DNA from: an uncultured Elusimicrobia bacterium
Lineage (GTDB): Bacteria; Elusimicrobiota; Elusimicrobia; Elusimicrobiales; UBA9959
NCBI GenBank assembly: GCA_903867985.1
Contig: CAIPTO010000034.1
Span: forward strand, 1-63,424
Reading direction: 5' to 3'
DNA: 63,424 bases
Below are positions 31,486-40,717 of the stretch, in pieces; position 1 is the stretch's first letter; each line of letters starts with the position of its first letter. The position numbers were made by a program, and so were the translations under genes. The notes beneath the pieces were generated by a model. It did not search any database. It was not told the DNA's origin and worked only from the letters and a program-made list of their open reading frames with translations.

Positions 31486-32016
31486 GTTTATAGGATAGTA
31501 CAAACCAAAGATTCCAACAAGGACCGAAAGGGAACGTCTTGCGGGTCTTTGTACCTATTTATTCTTCAGTTGATTGAAACCGGTGTCTGTCACTATTTCA
31601 CTCAAGGCCACCGCCAAGTTTATAAAAATTTGCGCCAACTCCCCGATTTGGGGCATAATATCCGAACGGATAAAGGTGTCAGTCCATAAAATGTCAAAAT
31701 TCAAGCCCTGCCCCCTTTTCATTAGTTTAAAGAAGTGCCGCGACAAACTCCGAGAAACTTGAAGTGCGTAAATTCAATGGAGGGGTGCCGGGGGGTATCT
31801 TTGGAGGGTTGGCGAGGGTATGGGTTCGGCGGGCCTTCGCGCAGGGCGAGGCTTGCGTCGCGCCGAGTCCGAGCGGGAGCGCGGCCACGATGTGGCCGAT
31901 AGCGTGCCCGACGGGCCCATACCCTCGCCAAGACGCCGGCCTGGCAGTCGCCACCACCCCGACTGGAAATCCCGCGGCTCGATACTCAAAGCCGACCAGC
32001 CGGCGTTACATTATTT
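31486..32016. other. Intergenic stretch of about 530 bp without a convincing gene
   Basis: The first 270 bp (to about 31760) is moderately AT-rich and carries overlapping short ORFs on both strands (about 62 codons each) with no recognisable family and no ribosome site; I do not call them genes. The second part holds the GC-rich palindromic element listed separately. Confidence 0.6.
31780..31990. repeat. GC-rich palindromic element with nested hairpins
   Basis: Perfect 16-bp inverted repeat TTGGCGAGGGTATGGG (31809-31824) and its complement (31916-31931), enclosing about 90 bp with further pairing next to the arms and a perfect inner hairpin GGCCAC-GAT-GTGGCC (31883-31897). GC is much higher than in the flanks. 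It could be a structured RNA, a non-autonomous mobile palindrome, or a chromosomal protein-binding element. No transposase is linked. Confidence 0.75.
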
Positions 32017-32343
32017 ATGAAAAATAATAATAAGATGAAAAAGATAAAGGAAGCTATGAAGGCATATACGGTTTTTCAACGGGCGGTGTGGATGGCTTGT
32101 ATGACCATACCAAGAGGACAGACTCGCAGTTATAAGTGGATAGCAGAACGGATAGGACACCCTAAAGCGGTCAGGGCGGTGGGCTCAGCCCTCGGCAAAA
32201 ATCCCTTCGCCCCCCTCGTGCCCTGCCACAGGGTCATAAAGTCGGACGGAACTATCGGCGGCTTTTCCGCCCCGGGCGGCCTAAAGGCAAAGAGAAGTCT
32301 GTTGAGTCTGGAGGCAAAGCAATTTAGATGCAAAGCCGTTTAG
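32017..32343 (+). CDS. Alkyltransferase-like / MGMT DNA-binding domain protein
   Basis: A 108-residue protein made of only the C-terminal domain of O6-methylguanine-DNA methyltransferase. The methyl-acceptor motif PCHRV (residues about 70-74, VPCHRVI) is intact, as is the DNA-recognition helix region SYKWIAERIGHPKAVRAVGSALGKNP (landmarks AERIGHPKAVRAVG) with the Arg finger. So it may be an active short methyltransferase, rather than an ATL protein, which lacks the Cys. The N-terminal Lys/Asn-rich stretch (MKNNNKMKKIKE) suggests that the true start is a later ATG at residue 6 or 14. It is a single gene next to the GC-rich palindrome; its 3' end is part of a small inverted repeat. Confidence 0.9.
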   Translation: MKNNNKMKKIKEAMKAYTVFQRAVWMACMTIPRGQTRSYKWIAERIGHPKAVRAVGSALGKNPFAPLVPCHRVIKSDGTIGGFSAPGGLKAKRSLLSLEAKQFRCKAV

Positions 32344-32402
32344 TTATAAGAAAAATAGGAATGAAAGGCAGGACTCGCCCTATAAATTGCTTTACATCTA
32401 AA
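32323..32402. repeat. Inverted repeat at the end of the MGMT-like gene
   Basis: TTTAGATGCAAAGC (32323-32336) pairs with GCTTTACATCTAAA (32389-32402) with one mismatch; an adjacent CAAAGCAATTT / AAATTGCTTT pair is also present. Spacer about 52 bp. Lies between convergent genes. Confidence 0.5.
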
Positions 32403-32424
32403 CTGCTGGACCGTTTGCGCGCGT

Positions 32425-33627
32425 TTAGGCGTCCTTGCCGGCCAACTCGCCCATACTGAACATCGGCATGAACATTGAAATGACGATAGCGCCTATGACA
32501 AACCCCATAATAACCATAATCAGCGGCTCTATCATCGAGGTCAGGCCTTTGACCGCGGTATCTACTTCCTGGTCGTAGAAATCGGCTATTTTGTTAAGCA
32601 TGTTGTCGAGGCCGCCGGTCTCCTCCCCCACGCTTATCATCTGTATGACCATGGGCGGAAAAATATTGGCGTTTTTAAGCGGGTCGGCTATCCGGCCTCC
32701 TTCCTTGATTGAGTCGCGGCTTTTATAAATGGCCCGCTCAATTATCTTGTTGCCGGCGGTCTTGGCTACCGTTTCAAGGCCCTGCAGGATGGGTACGCCG
32801 GATTTTATCAGCGTGCCCAGGGTGCGCGTAAACTTGGCTATGGCGACCTTTTTAAGAAGAATGCCGACAACCGGAAGATTGAGTGATATCTCATCTATCT
32901 TTTCCTGTCCTTTTTCCGTGTTAATATACGTCTTAACGCCCCAGATGGCGCCACCTAAAACGGCAAGAATGTATAGTATGTAGTGACGAAGGCCGTCAGA
33001 GATGCCTATCATGATCCTAGTGGGAAGGGGAAGCTCGGCGCCGAAACCGGAGAAGATATTTTTAAAAACAGGAATTACGAAAAGCACCAGAAAAATGGTT
33101 ATCAGGAAAGCCACGCCGCCGACCACGGCAGGGTACATCATGGCGGATTTGACTTTAGCCCTCAAGGCCTCAGACGACTCCAGATACGCAGAAAGCCTTT
33201 CCAGAATGATGTCCAGGATGCCGCCGACTTCTCCGGCCTTGATCATGGCGACATAAAGCTCGGTGAAAGCCTGGGGATGCTTGCGCATCGCGTCGGCTAT
33301 GGAAAGACCTGATTCAATATCCGCGCGCAGGCCGGTCACGACTGTTTTAAAAGCCGGGTTCTCGGCCTGGGCCTCAAGAATATTAAGGCCCTGAACTATG
33401 GGCACTCCGGCGGAGACCAGCGTGGAAAGCTGCCGGGAAAAAATAACCACGTCGGAATTGTTTACTTTTGACTTAAAAAACTTCTTTTTAACGTCTTTTT
33501 GAATCAGCTCAATCACCGTCAGACGCTGACTTGCAAGACGGGAGAGGGCAGCTTTGTTATCCGCTGCCTCCACGACACCTTTCACCACTCTGCCGTTAGG
33601 TTCTTTTGCTTTATAAATGAATTGCAT
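32425..33627 (-). CDS. pilC: Type IV pilus inner-membrane platform protein PilC (GspF family)
   Basis: A 400-residue GspF/PilC protein, the inner-membrane platform that couples the pilus ATPases to pilin assembly. It has two repeats of the T2SSF domain (about 65-190 and 270-395), each with the FTRTLGTLIKSGVPI / FSRQLSTLVSAGVPI motif (landmarks RQLSTLVSAGVP and RTLGTLIKSGVP), and three to four membrane helices near 165-190, 215-235 and 370-392. The N-terminus MQFIYKAKEPNGRVVKGVVEA is typical. It directly follows pilT on the same strand. PilB, PilM-Q and pilins are not in the window. Confidence 0.96.
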   Translation of the reverse strand: MQFIYKAKEPNGRVVKGVVEAADNKAALSRLASQRLTVIELIQKDVKKKFFKSKVNNSDVVIFSRQLSTLVSAGVPIVQGLNILEAQAENPAFKTVVTGLRADIESGLSIADAMRKHPQAFTELYVAMIKAGEVGGILDIILERLSAYLESSEALRAKVKSAMMYPAVVGGVAFLITIFLVLFVIPVFKNIFSGFGAELPLPTRIMIGISDGLRHYILYILAVLGGAIWGVKTYINTEKGQEKIDEISLNLPVVGILLKKVAIAKFTRTLGTLIKSGVPILQGLETVAKTAGNKIIERAIYKSRDSIKEGGRIADPLKNANIFPPMVIQMISVGEETGGLDNMLNKIADFYDQEVDTAVKGLTSMIEPLIMVIMGFVIGAIVISMFMPMFSMGELAGKDA

Positions 33628-33705
33628 AAAAAATTAGGCGCTAATAATCAGGATTTAAGGATCACTTACTTATAGCCATTTGATCCTTACTACACTACAT
33701 AGTTG

Positions 33706-34782
33706 TCAGCTGGTAATGGAAAGCGTCTTTTGCAACAGTTTTTTGAGGTCCTCAGGGTCGGCAGAACGCGTAATAGCTTCCTGATATGTTATTTTCTGCC
33801 TCCGATAAAGCTCCACAAGGGCCTGATTCATGGTCACCATGCCATATTTGCCGCCGGTCTGTATAACAGTGTTTATCTGCTCGACCTTCTGTTCCCGGAT
33901 AAGATTTTTAATGGCTGATGTAGCCAGCATAACTTCGCAGGCGAGCACGCGCCCCGAGCCGGAGGCCGCGCTTAGAAGCTGCTGCGCAAAAACGGCCTGC
34001 AGAACAAAGGAAAGTTGCACCCGTATCTGCTCCTGCTGGTGCGGTGGGAAAACGTCTATGATGCGGTTAATAGTCTGCGCCGCATCCGAAGTATGAAGAG
34101 TCGCGAAAACCAAGTGGCCTGTTTCCGCTATATTAAGGGCGGCGCTGATCGTCTCAAGATCCCGCATTTCACCAACCAGTATGACATTAGGGTCCTGCCG
34201 CAGCACATGCCGCAGGGCCGCGCCGAAAGTCTCGGTATCGGAACCCACCTCGCGCTGGTTGACGATACTCTTCTTATGAGTGTGCACATACTCAATCGGG
34301 TCCTCGATCGTGATTATGTGATAGTTCCTGTTCTCGTTAAGGTAATCTATCATGGAGGCTAAAGTAGTGGATTTCCCGGAACCCGTGGGCCCGGTAATCA
34401 GAAGCAGCCCCTTGGTCAGCTTCATAAGTTCGTACACGACCGGAGGGAGATTAAGCTCCTCAAAAGTCTTGTATTTGCTGGGTATGGAACGGATGGCCGC
34501 GCCAACTACTCCGCGCTGGCGGTAGGCGTTCATCCTGAGGCGCCCCATGCCCTTGATGCCGAAAGCGAAGTCAAGTTCATTGGTGGCTTCGAAACGCTGG
34601 CGCTGAGCATCAGTCATGAGCGAGAAAACCAGGGTTTGACACATCTCCGGAGTGAGTTTTTCAAAAGGCGTGGGAACCAGGTCGCCGTCTATGCGGAACA
34701 TGGGCGAGGCTCCGGCTGTGAGGTGGATGTCCGAGGCTGTTTTCTCGTGCATCAGTATAAAAAGCTCGCTCATTGTAACCAT
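33706..34782 (-). CDS. pilT: Type IV pilus retraction ATPase PilT
   Basis: A 358-residue hexameric ATPase that powers pilus retraction (twitching, DNA uptake). Walker A GPTGSGKSTT near residue 132-141, Asp box TIEDPIEYVH, Walker B ILVGEMRDLETI and the His box ETGHLVFATLHTSDA (landmark HLVFATLHT) are all present, and the AIRSIPSK arginine region is conserved. PilT-specific C-terminus (RSADPEDLKKLLQ) fits. Start could be the ATG at 34782 or that at 34773; neither has a strong ribosome site. With ComEC nearby it suggests natural DNA uptake, though other competence genes are not seen. Confidence 0.96.
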   Translation of the reverse strand: MVTMSELFILMHEKTASDIHLTAGASPMFRIDGDLVPTPFEKLTPEMCQTLVFSLMTDAQRQRFEATNELDFAFGIKGMGRLRMNAYRQRGVVGAAIRSIPSKYKTFEELNLPPVVYELMKLTKGLLLITGPTGSGKSTTLASMIDYLNENRNYHIITIEDPIEYVHTHKKSIVNQREVGSDTETFGAALRHVLRQDPNVILVGEMRDLETISAALNIAETGHLVFATLHTSDAAQTINRIIDVFPPHQQEQIRVQLSFVLQAVFAQQLLSAASGSGRVLACEVMLATSAIKNLIREQKVEQINTVIQTGGKYGMVTMNQALVELYRRQKITYQEAITRSADPEDLKKLLQKTLSITS

Positions 34783-35159
34783 AATTTTTATCTCTGAAAA
34801 ACAATTTCGCGTTCATCCCGCTTTTGGAGGGACCTTCACGCACGCTGTAAAATTCAGCCGCTCGACACAGCCTCTTGGAAGAATTATTCTATCATTTTTA
34901 ATGTTGTTATCAAGGAGAATTTTAAACTTTTCCGGATTAATATCAGCTGAGTTTGCTCAGCAGGCATCTTTGTTGTTTTTTTGATAATTCCGGCAGAGCC
35001 ATGATATCGTCAAAAACAAAAAACTGCCCGCCCGGTAATGTTTCGGGCCGCGGCAATACACTGGTGATGTTTTCGGAGTCACCAGCCTCTACCACATTAT
35101 GATATCGGGGGAACACACCAGGAACGTCGGTATATCCGGGCTGAAAATAGACCCTCTCA
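34783..35159. other. 377-bp gap with possible frameshifted coding extension
   Basis: The part next to pilT (34783-34942) holds no gene I can see. The rest (34943-35159) contains a stop-free minus-strand frame of about 70 codons directly downstream of, and shifted by one base from, the 726-residue GYF-domain gene. It is described in the findings. It lacks an ATG and a ribosome site at its beginning. Confidence 0.5.
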
Positions 35160-37340
35160 CTAAAAAAGCTCCTCGTCAGATTCCTGCGCCATTATATATT
35201 TCACTTTCTCATTCCCTTCGGGAGTGATGGCCTCAAAACCTGTTGGATCCGCTTCCTGAACGAGTTTTGCCGGCTCGTCAGGCAGAGGCAGAATCGGAAT
35301 TCCCCGCGATTTCCCGGCCTTTGGCGCAGTCTTGCGCGCATTGGGTTTTGGCGCTATCTCTGCCCTGGCCGTAGCTTTGGACGAGAAATCCAGCAGTTCT
35401 ATGGCGTTGTTATTTATGCCGCGAACTATTATATTTTTAGCTACGTCAACCTCGAACTGATAAATAAGCGGATCCTGTTTAGGCCTCAGCAGCCGATACT
35501 GGACCACGAAGATATCCCCGTGCAGGATAGTGGCCGACCATTCCTCATTTGAACCGCTGGAGGAAGTGGAGAGAAAGGAATTAGCGAACCAACTGGCCAC
35601 GGTTCCGCGTCCGCCGGAGAGCTTGTAGCTCTTTACTGTTTCCAGGGCCTTGCGCGTGTTTTCATTTTCAAAAGCGGATTTGCCGGCGCCGGAGGATGCG
35701 GGGGCAGGCGCCGGTTGAGCCTCGACCCGGCCGATCTGTTCCGCTGAAGACGTGCCGGCCTCTTCGGCAGCGGCAGTTTTATCATAAGACTTCTCGGCCT
35801 TTGGCTCAATCTGTGTGGAGAAAGAAGCCTTTTTGGACTTACCGCCGCCGGCGAAATTCAACAGGGAAAATTCAGAAAAACTTACGCCGCCTCCGAGGAA
35901 GAAATAACCGAGGCCGCCAGCCGCCACGGCGCCGAAGATTATAAGGATGGAGATGAACGCTATTTTGCCGCGCCCTTTTCCTGGCGCCTGAGCGCTCTTC
36001 ATGGCATTATCTTTTTGCTTCTGGGGCGACACTCCGGCCTTGTCCGTAACATCAGTTTCTTTACGGGCCGAGATTCCGCTGCCGGGCACCATTTCCGCAA
36101 TTGGATTGAATGTCGGGATTTCACCGGCCGGAGCCGAGAACGCCGCGGGCTGCCAGGAATTCTGCTGTTGGGGCGGCTGAACCTGAGGCGCCGGCTGCCA
36201 GGAATACTGGGGCTGGACAGGCGCCGGTTGCGGCTGCCAAGCGTTCTGAGGATGGGCCTGAGGAACAGGCTGAGAAGCCGGCTGTATTGGCTGAGAAACC
36301 ACTTCATCTTTGGCCTGAACTTTTTCACTTTCAGCGTTCTGCCCGGCCATAACCGTAAAATCGTACACGATATCTGCGGCCTGCCGCGGCAGGGTCGGCA
36401 TGACGTCTTTGGGCGCGGCGTTTGCCGCAGCGGGGAAAGATTCGCTGCCGGCCACGCTCCCCTTATGCTCTTCGCTGCTGACGGGCGTAACGGGCGCAGG
36501 GCTGCGGCCCAGACTTCTGAGTTTGCGGCTTGTAAGAGCGCTGTTGTCTTTTAAATCTTTTCCTTCGGCAACAGTCCGGTCGGGCGATATTCCCTGACTT
36601 GCCGGAATATTTTTAAGTATGCCGCTTTCGCCGGCTGGTCGGACCACAGGTAAAGACGCCGCATGGAAACCGTCGGCAAAATCTTCTTTTCTCAGCTCTT
36701 CTATCTTTTTAATGGTCCCGGCCTCGGCGCTCAGCTCAGTCAGGTGCTGGATCTGGGAAAGTTCCTTTTCATTTATTTCAGTCTTATCAATCGCGCCTTT
36801 CAGTCTCCCCTCCAACTCGGCGATGCGCTCCCTGTTCTTGCGCTCCTCGGATTCCTTGGCGCGAATCTTCTCAAGGAGCAGATTCTTCTCCCAGCGGGCC
36901 GCCTCCAATTCCTCCTGGATCTTGGAGAGCCTGATATCAAACCGGTCCATCAGCTCATAATCGTTGGCGGGCTTGCCGGAGGCCTCGGATTCCTTGGCGC
37001 CCAAAATGTTGTCAATGGTATTTAAAAGATTCTCATAACCATACGGTTGGTCGTTTTTAGTTTCATAATAGGCGGCTCCGACACTGGAAGACCTGCCTGT
37101 CTCAAGTTCATACATACCGGAAATACCGCCCACCCGCGAGGAAATAACGCCTCCGACACCCACGCTCATGGCCTCAGCTATTTCAGCGACCCCTTCGGCC
37201 GCCTTCCAATCGCCGGGATTGTCGCCCGTAGCGGTCTCGGAGCACACAAGACTTCCCTGGCTGAAAGCCGGAAGAGACAAAAGATCAACCGGGGCGTAGG
37301 GGCCCAGTATATTTCCTTCCGAGTAGAACCAGTATTTCAT
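35160..37340 (-). CDS. GYF-domain, coiled-coil, single-pass membrane protein near type IV pilus genes
   Basis: A 726-residue protein with no overall family that I recognise. Order: an N-terminal GYF_2-like domain (residues 1-50, KYWFYSEGNILGPYAPVDLL in parts: WFYSEGNILGPY), a linker, a coiled coil at about 120-215, a long disordered Pro/Gln/Ser/Ala-rich stretch (about 240-445, with repeated SWQPxPxxQPQ units), one membrane helix at about 470-490 (IAFISILIIFGAVAAGGLGYFFLG, cited by ends IAFISIL and GYFFLG), and a C-terminal folded part (about 570-660) with GRGTVASWFANSF and FVVQYRLLRPKQD. Topology puts the GYF domain in the cytoplasm and the C-terminus in the periplasm. GYF domains bind Pro-rich peptides. 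It precedes pilT and pilC on the same strand, so a role in pilus control is possible. Confidence 0.85.
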   Translation of the reverse strand: MKYWFYSEGNILGPYAPVDLLSLPAFSQGSLVCSETATGDNPGDWKAAEGVAEIAEAMSVGVGGVISSRVGGISGMYELETGRSSSVGAAYYETKNDQPYGYENLLNTIDNILGAKESEASGKPANDYELMDRFDIRLSKIQEELEAARWEKNLLLEKIRAKESEERKNRERIAELEGRLKGAIDKTEINEKELSQIQHLTELSAEAGTIKKIEELRKEDFADGFHAASLPVVRPAGESGILKNIPASQGISPDRTVAEGKDLKDNSALTSRKLRSLGRSPAPVTPVSSEEHKGSVAGSESFPAAANAAPKDVMPTLPRQAADIVYDFTVMAGQNAESEKVQAKDEVVSQPIQPASQPVPQAHPQNAWQPQPAPVQPQYSWQPAPQVQPPQQQNSWQPAAFSAPAGEIPTFNPIAEMVPGSGISARKETDVTDKAGVSPQKQKDNAMKSAQAPGKGRGKIAFISILIIFGAVAAGGLGYFFLGGGVSFSEFSLLNFAGGGKSKKASFSTQIEPKAEKSYDKTAAAEEAGTSSAEQIGRVEAQPAPAPASSGAGKSAFENENTRKALETVKSYKLSGGRGTVASWFANSFLSTSSSGSNEEWSATILHGDIFVVQYRLLRPKQDPLIYQFEVDVAKNIIVRGINNNAIELLDFSSKATARAEIAPKPNARKTAPKAGKSRGIPILPLPDEPAKLVQEADPTGFEAITPEGNEKVKYIMAQESDEELF

Positions 37341-37499
37341 ATGAATATTCTACAAACAAGGTATAGAGGATTTTATACAAAGATGTGGCTAAATTGTTAC
37401 AGCAGGAAAGGCTGAATGGCGCAGGCTGAACATCTCAGCAAAAAATAAATCCGAGAATTTACCGCAGGGAGCGGTCCGCTTCAGCAATATACAGTCAGC

Positions 37500-38954
37500 C
37501 TACAGCAGGGTCGTAGCGTGGGTCAGACGCCTCAGGACATTTTCTCTGCCCAGATATTCAATCATCCGGAACAAGGTTGGACCATCGGTGCGGCCGGAAA
37601 CGGCAACCCGCACGGGATGGAAAACCTGCCCGGCCTTGAAAGCGTTGGCCTTGGCAAAAGCTCGCGTGGCAGCCTCTATCTCTATTTCCTTGAATTGGCC
37701 CAGGGAAGCGTAGGTTTCCCTTATTCCCTCAAGTATCTTTTTTGCCTCGGGATTTTTAAGGGTCTTCTCAACAGCCGCAGGATCGTATTTGACGTCTCTG
37801 AAGAAAAATTCTATCAGGGTGGGTATTTCGCTGAGCAGTTTGTACTTTTCCTGTTCCAGGGCTACGATATCAACCAGCGGGACCGGACTTTTATCCACCG
37901 GCAACCCGGCCGCCTGGATATAGGGCATGGCAATTTCCAGCAGCTTTTCTTTGGAATGCTGGCGGATATATTCGCCGTTCATCCAGTTAAGTTTTACCGG
38001 ATCGAAAATGGCCGGGCTTTTCTGACAACCCTTGAGGTCGAACTTTTCTTCCAGTTCCCCTTCTTTAAAAATCTGCTGGCTGTCCACGGTGGACCACCCC
38101 AGCAGCGCCAGATAATTTCTCATGGTCTGGGGCAGATATCCCTGGTTGCGGTATTCCCCCACGCTGGTCGCTCCGTGCCGCTTGGACAGGCGGGTGCCGT
38201 CCGGGCCCAGGATCATGGAGAGATGCGCCAACTCCGGCACCTTCCAGCCGAGAGCCTGGTAGATATTTATCTGCAACGGCGTGTTGGAAATATGGTCATC
38301 TCCCCGGATCACATGAGTTATCTCCATCAAGTGGTCGTCTATGACGCAGGCAAAATTGTAGGTGGGATAGCCGGACGCCTTTACCATAATAAAATCATAA
38401 AGGAGCTTATTCTCAAATTTGACTTCACTATGGATAAGGTCGTTCCAGCCGGTGACGCCGTCATCTGGCATCCTGAAGCGGATGACCGGCTTGCGGCCCT
38501 GGGCCTCAAGTTCCCTTTTTTTAGCCTCGCTTAGATTCCGGCAGAGGCCTTCATACTTCGGCGGCCGTTTTTCAAGCTGGGCTTTCTTGCGCATTTCGTC
38601 CAGCTCGGCGGGGGTACAATAGCAATGATACGCCCTCCCGTTTTCAAGCAGCTCATCGGCGTATTTCTTATATATCCCCGCGGCTTCGCGCGCGCTTTGA
38701 ACATAAGGGCCGAAGGAACCTTTCTCGGAGCCGTCAGGCATAGCGCCCTCGTCCCAGTTCAGACCGAGCCATTGCATACTCTCGTAAATTGACTTCACTG
38801 ATTCGTCGGTGGAGCGCAGCTCATCAGTATCCTCAATGCGGAGGATAAAAGTGCCGGAGTATTTCTTGGCGAAAAGGTAATTAAAAAGAGCGGTCCGAGC
38901 GCCGCCGATGTGAAGGTGTCCGGTGGGTGAAGGAGCAAATCGTACTCTGTTCAT
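37500..38954 (-). CDS. gltX: Glutamyl-tRNA synthetase
   Basis: Charges tRNA-Glu (and perhaps tRNA-Gln). The 484-residue class I enzyme has the HIGH-type motif APSPTGHLHIGGARTALFN near residues 7-25 (landmark HLHIGG), the KMSKS-type LSKRHGATSVG near 254-264, and the alpha-helical anticodon-binding domain at the C-terminus (LRRLTHATTLL). The Cys-containing insert near residues 100-130 is normal for bacterial GltX (HCYCTPAELDEMR). ATG start, weak ribosome site. It follows recN downstream on the same strand with an 80-bp gap. Confidence 0.97.
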   Translation of the reverse strand: MNRVRFAPSPTGHLHIGGARTALFNYLFAKKYSGTFILRIEDTDELRSTDESVKSIYESMQWLGLNWDEGAMPDGSEKGSFGPYVQSAREAAGIYKKYADELLENGRAYHCYCTPAELDEMRKKAQLEKRPPKYEGLCRNLSEAKKRELEAQGRKPVIRFRMPDDGVTGWNDLIHSEVKFENKLLYDFIMVKASGYPTYNFACVIDDHLMEITHVIRGDDHISNTPLQINIYQALGWKVPELAHLSMILGPDGTRLSKRHGATSVGEYRNQGYLPQTMRNYLALLGWSTVDSQQIFKEGELEEKFDLKGCQKSPAIFDPVKLNWMNGEYIRQHSKEKLLEIAMPYIQAAGLPVDKSPVPLVDIVALEQEKYKLLSEIPTLIEFFFRDVKYDPAAVEKTLKNPEAKKILEGIRETYASLGQFKEIEIEAATRAFAKANAFKAGQVFHPVRVAVSGRTDGPTLFRMIEYLGRENVLRRLTHATTLL

Positions 38955-39035
38955 GTAATTATATCCTTAAGATACGCGGGTTATAGAACTGCGTCACAGT
39001 CTGCCTACCTATCAGGCCTATTGATAATAGCAAAT

Positions 39036-40709
39036 TTAAAAACTTCTCTGTTTTCGTGATTCTTTGATCAGTTCCCTGGCGTGCTTCAGACCGAGGTCGG
39101 AAGACTTGGTTTTACCGCCCAGCATCCGGGCGATCTCAAAAACGCTGGCTTCCGGATCCAGTTTTGTAACTTTTATCGCCGATACGCCGTTTTTTATGTT
39201 TTTCTCAACATAATAATGACTGCCCGCGAAAGCCGCTATCTGCGGCATATGTGTGATACAAAAGAGCTGTTTTGAGTCCGCCAAAGCGGCAATTTTTTCA
39301 CCCAGCAGCCTGGCAACCGTGCTTCCGACTCCGGTATCAACCTCGTCGAAAACCTGCACCGGAATATTATCGTTGCCCGCCAGCGCGGTCTTCAGCCCCA
39401 GCATAACGCGGGACATTTCTCCGCCTGAAGCGGTAAGCTTCAGCGGCTTCAGCGGATAACCCGGATTGGCCGAGAACATGAATTCTACCGCGTCCAGGCC
39501 GGAGGCGGTAAAGCGCCCATCTTCGGTTTCAACAGCCACAAAAAACCTTACTTCTTTAAAGCCCAGACCGGAGATTTGGGTGAGCACGGCGGCCGATAAT
39601 TTTTTGGCAGCGGCGGCGCGCCTGGAATGCAGCGCAGAGCCTAGTGCTGCCAGCCGGACTTCCGTTTTTTCCAGTTCGGCCGCAAGCTCCTTTCTGTCAA
39701 AAGAAGCGTTCTCAAGCCCGTTTATTTTTTCCTTCAACTCGTCCGCTTTGTTAAGGACGTCAGAAACTTCAGGGCCGTATTTTTTTTTCAGGACCGATAT
39801 CTTATCCAGCCGGGAAAGGACGGCGTCCAGGCCGGCGGGATCCGTGTCCAGGCCGTCCGAATACCGCGACAGGCTGTCCTCGATATCTTTTAAGGCGATA
39901 ACGGCCTGGGCGAGATTTTCCTTCATTGGCGCTGCGGTGCCGTCCAGCTCGGAAAGCGCCTCCAGATCCATTAGAGCTTTCTCAAGCCCGGCCACCGCGG
40001 GAGTCTCTCCGTCCGAGAGCCGTTCATAAGCCTGCTTGGAAAGAGTAAAAAGTTTCTGGGCGTTCTTAAGGCGGGGATACAGGATCTGCAACTCTCCCTC
40101 CTCCCCCTCCTTAAGCCCGGCCGCCTCTATTTCCCTCAACTGGAACCTGTAAAGATCGAGAAATCGGGCGCGTTCGTCTTCAGAAAGTGAAACGGCGTTA
40201 ACCCGCTCCAGGAGTCTGCGGCGCTTTTCAAAAGAATCAGCGTAAGCCGCGGCTTCTTTTTCAAGCCGGCCATAGCGGTCAAGAAGTTCCAGCTGAACCT
40301 CCGGCTTCATCAGGCTCTGATGCTCGTTCTGGCCGTGAAAATCAACCAGGGCGTCTCCAAGCTCCGACAGGAAAGCCGCCGTAACGGGCCTGCCTTCCAA
40401 AAAACCACGGGTCTTTCCTCCGGAGTCCAGCTGCCGGCGCACTGAAAATTCCGGGCCCACGATCCCGCGCGATGATAATAATTTTTCCGGCAGGCCGGAA
40501 GAATTGAAAACACCGTAGACTTCCGCATGAGAGGCGCCGGTCCGGACCAGCTCGGAACTGGCGCGCTCGCCCAGCAGAAAACCGATAGCTTCCACTATTA
40601 TAGATTTACCGGCGCCGGTCTCTCCGGTAAAAACGTTAAGGCCGGGCCCAAACTCAAGGCTGAGGCGGTCTATGATGGCAAAATCCTTTATCTCGAGTCG
40701 TTTTAACAT
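39036..40709 (-). CDS. recN: DNA repair protein RecN
   Basis: SMC-like ATPase for double-strand-break repair. The 557-residue protein has Walker A GETGAGKSIIVEA near residues 28-40, coiled-coil arms in the middle (about 150-365), the ABC signature TASGGEMSRVMLGLK near 425-439 and Walker B QVFDEVDTGVGSTVA near 453-467. Start set at the ATG at 40709 (MLKRLEIKDFAIID), the usual RecN N-terminus; an upstream GTG adds eight non-family residues. The start lies inside the 3' end of nadK (overlap about 10 nt before the nadK stop), the classical nadK-recN pairing. Confidence 0.96.
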   Translation of the reverse strand: MLKRLEIKDFAIIDRLSLEFGPGLNVFTGETGAGKSIIVEAIGFLLGERASSELVRTGASHAEVYGVFNSSGLPEKLLSSRGIVGPEFSVRRQLDSGGKTRGFLEGRPVTAAFLSELGDALVDFHGQNEHQSLMKPEVQLELLDRYGRLEKEAAAYADSFEKRRRLLERVNAVSLSEDERARFLDLYRFQLREIEAAGLKEGEEGELQILYPRLKNAQKLFTLSKQAYERLSDGETPAVAGLEKALMDLEALSELDGTAAPMKENLAQAVIALKDIEDSLSRYSDGLDTDPAGLDAVLSRLDKISVLKKKYGPEVSDVLNKADELKEKINGLENASFDRKELAAELEKTEVRLAALGSALHSRRAAAAKKLSAAVLTQISGLGFKEVRFFVAVETEDGRFTASGLDAVEFMFSANPGYPLKPLKLTASGGEMSRVMLGLKTALAGNDNIPVQVFDEVDTGVGSTVARLLGEKIAALADSKQLFCITHMPQIAAFAGSHYYVEKNIKNGVSAIKVTKLDPEASVFEIARMLGGKTKSSDLGLKHARELIKESRKQRSF

Positions 40710-40717
40710 ACAAACAT

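Noticed and set aside
31555-31762. Overlapping 62-63-codon ORFs on both strands
   Set aside because: No ribosome site, no recognisable family, and both strands open over the same bases; most likely chance.
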